Shown: piece after piece, positions 62,824 through 64,000 of the stretch
Numbering within the stretch: the stretch's first letter is position 1
Layout: every line of letters starts with the position of its first letter
Assembly: GCF_016722925.1 (NCBI RefSeq)
Contig: NZ_JAEQNC010000006.1
Coordinates: 62,001-126,000, forward strand
Direction: 5' to 3'
Length of the DNA: 64,000 bases
Source: Phytoamicus setariae
GTDB lineage: Bacteria > Pseudomonadota > Alphaproteobacteria > Rhizobiales > Rhizobiaceae
The notes under the pieces: model-generated
What the model saw: only the letters and a program-made list of their open reading frames with translations
Told to the model about the DNA's origin: nothing
The model's database searches: none
Translations under genes and position numbers: made by a program

Positions 62824-63804
62824 ATGTCCGTACGTCGATTAGCCGAGGATAGCGTCCAGCCGGCAAGCTTTGCATTCAGCAAGGACAATGCGGTCTGGGC
62901 CAAGGCAACGATCAAGAAGTATCCGAAGGGCCGGGAGCAGTCTGCTGTTATTCCGTTGCTCATGCGCGCGCAGGAACAGGACGGCTGGGTTACCAAGGCG
63001 GCAATCGAGTCGATCGCCGACATGCTCGGCATGGCCTATATCCGTGTTCTCGAGGTTGCCACGTTCTATACCCAGTTCCAGTTGCAGCCGGTCGGCACGC
63101 GCGCCCATATTCAGGTCTGCGGAACGACACCGTGCATGCTGCGTGGCGCTGAGGACCTGATTTCGGTCTGCAAGTCCAAGATTCACGCGCAGCCCCACCA
63201 CCTGAATGCCGATGGTACGCTGTCGTGGGAAGAGGTCGAATGTCTCGGCGCCTGCGTCAATGCGCCGATGGTGGCGATCTTCAAGGATACCTTTGAAGAC
63301 CTCACCCCGCGCCAGCTCGAATACGTCATCGAACGCTTCGAAGCCGGTCGCGCCTCCGAGGTCAAGCCTGGGCCGCAGATCGATCGCGTCTTTTCCGCAC
63401 CGATCGGTGGTCTGACGACGCTGACGACGCCGGATCCCAAGCCTAAGGTTGCGCGGACTAAATCCGCCGCTGCTGAAGAGGTTGCCGCCGTAGCGCCGAC
63501 AGATTCGGCCAAGCCGTCGCTGGACGATCCGAACCGTCCCGCCGGCATCGAAAAACCCTCCCAGCCGGACGATCTCAAGATGATTTCCGGTGTCGGTCCC
63601 AAGATCGAGGGAATTCTCAACGAACTGGGAATATACACCTTTGCGCAGGTGGCAGGCTGGAAGCAGGCCGAACGCGACTGGGTCGACGGCTATCTGAACT
63701 TCAAGGGCCGGATCGACCGCGACGACTGGGTCAAGCAGGCTGACGCCTTGGCCAAGGGCGGCGAGGCGGAGTATATCAAGGTCTTCGGTAAGAAGCCGCG
63801 GTAA
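62824..63804 (+). CDS. nuoE: NADH-quinone oxidoreductase subunit E (24-kDa) with C-terminal extension
   Basis: A 326-aa protein; canonical NuoE is 160-180 aa. The N-terminal thioredoxin-like domain has the [2Fe-2S] cysteines in [14 protein letters not shown] and [11 protein letters not shown]. After ~residue 200 comes an Ala/Pro/Lys-rich linker, then a helix-hairpin-helix-like module ([20 protein letters not shown], then [16 protein letters not shown]) to the C-terminus. Such extensions are seen in rhizobial NuoE. ATG 62824 (MSVRRL) is chosen. nuoF follows 11 bases later. Confidence 0.95.
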   Translation: MSVRRLAEDSVQPASFAFSKDNAVWAKATIKKYPKGREQSAVIPLLMRAQEQDGWVTKAAIESIADMLGMAYIRVLEVATFYTQFQLQPVGTRAHIQVCGTTPCMLRGAEDLISVCKSKIHAQPHHLNADGTLSWEEVECLGACVNAPMVAIFKDTFEDLTPRQLEYVIERFEAGRASEVKPGPQIDRVFSAPIGGLTTLTTPDPKPKVARTKSAAAEEVAAVAPTDSAKPSLDDPNRPAGIEKPSQPDDLKMISGVGPKIEGILNELGIYTFAQVAGWKQAERDWVDGYLNFKGRIDRDDWVKQADALAKGGEAEYIKVFGKKPR

Positions 63805-63815
63805 GGATAGAAGTG

Positions 63816-64000
63816 ATGCTGGACGACAAGGATCGTATTTTCACCAATATCTACGGCCTCAAGGACAAGTCCTTGAAGGGCGCGATGTCACGCGGCCATT
63901 GGGATGGTACCAAGCAGATCCTCGAAAAGGGTCGCGACTGGATCATCAACGAGATGAAGGCTTCAGGTCTGCGCGGCCGTGGTGGCGCGGGCTTCCCGAC
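63816..64000 (+). CDS. nuoF: NADH-quinone oxidoreductase subunit F (51-kDa), cut by window end
   Basis: The first 61 codons of nuoF run to the last base. [17 protein letters not shown] and the FMN/NADH-site segment [12 protein letters not shown] identify the 51-kDa NADH-binding subunit. The remainder lies beyond the window. Confidence 0.93.
   Translation, partial: MLDDKDRIFTNIYGLKDKSLKGAMSRGHWDGTKQILEKGRDWIINEMKASGLRGRGGAGFP

Overview
The window is dense, GC-rich bacterial chromosome that reads as an alphaproteobacterium of the Hyphomicrobiales (Mesorhizobium/Aminobacter/Phyllobacterium-like). This placement is an inference. It rests on a nuoA-B-C-D-(small gene)-E-F operon with a long C-terminal NuoE extension, a long IorB-type subunit, Tat-exported solute-binding proteins and many ABC-fed catabolic operons. 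No phage, transposase or CRISPR locus was seen. Both window edges cut genes: an RND pump at the left and nuoF at the right.

Layout. 1-3.1 kb: end of an AcrB-type efflux permease and its TetR regulator. 3.2-4.8 kb: small membrane protein and a divergent LacI-type repressor. 5.1-17.8 kb: a 12-gene carbohydrate operon encoding a binding protein, two permeases, two different ATPases, a Gfo/Idh/MocA oxidoreductase, a TIM-barrel isomerase, a DUF4432 epimerase-like protein, an SDR, a leaderless solute-binding-like protein, an enoyl-CoA hydratase-like protein and a XylX-like 2-keto-3-deoxy-acid dehydratase. 17.9-20.2 kb (minus): RTX protein with a HasA-like N-terminus. 20.9-22.0 kb: class III CoA-transferase. 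22.3-22.6 kb: two identical tRNA-Asp genes, then a long palindrome.

22.8-30.7 kb (minus) is a seven-gene operon matching 2-aminobenzoyl-CoA (anthraniloyl-CoA) catabolism: FAD monooxygenase/old-yellow-enzyme fusion, SDR, enoyl-CoA hydratase, acyl-CoA dehydrogenase, thioesterase, RidA and a FadB-like fusion. 31.0-33.4 kb: two-component LLM monooxygenase plus flavin reductase with a divergent winged-helix regulator. 33.4-39.4 kb: aldo/keto reductase, small ORF, Atm1-type ABC exporter, GNAT acetyltransferase, Tat-exported arylsulfatase. 39.7-43.5 kb: StyA/indole-monooxygenase-like oxygenase, SDR and flavin reductase with a divergent AraC regulator, resembling known indole-oxidation loci. 43.5-49.5 kb: decayed VOC gene and a dipeptide/oligopeptide-type ABC importer. 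49.9-59.5 kb: IorA/IorB-type 2-oxoacid:ferredoxin oxidoreductase, MarR regulators, two PYROXD2-like flavoenzymes and a cyclase-family hydrolase (isatin hydrolase/kynurenine formamidase type). 59.8-64 kb: start of the complex I operon.

How it may work together. The most interesting reading is a distributed indole/tryptophan-derived aromatic pathway: indole oxidation (39.7-42.3 kb), a cyclase-family hydrolase able in principle to give isatinate or kynurenine (56.2 kb), and an anthraniloyl-CoA ring-oxidation operon (22.8-30.7 kb). The indole-type oxygenase operon and the anthraniloyl-CoA operon share an unusual upstream palindrome, TTTA-N4-TAAA followed by GTA, in the same orientation and at similar distances. 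That is direct sequence evidence for co-regulation. No anthranilate-CoA ligase is present in the window. The other notable feature is the two-ATPase sugar importer, whose ABC-signature and Walker B defects fall in the same composite ATP site.
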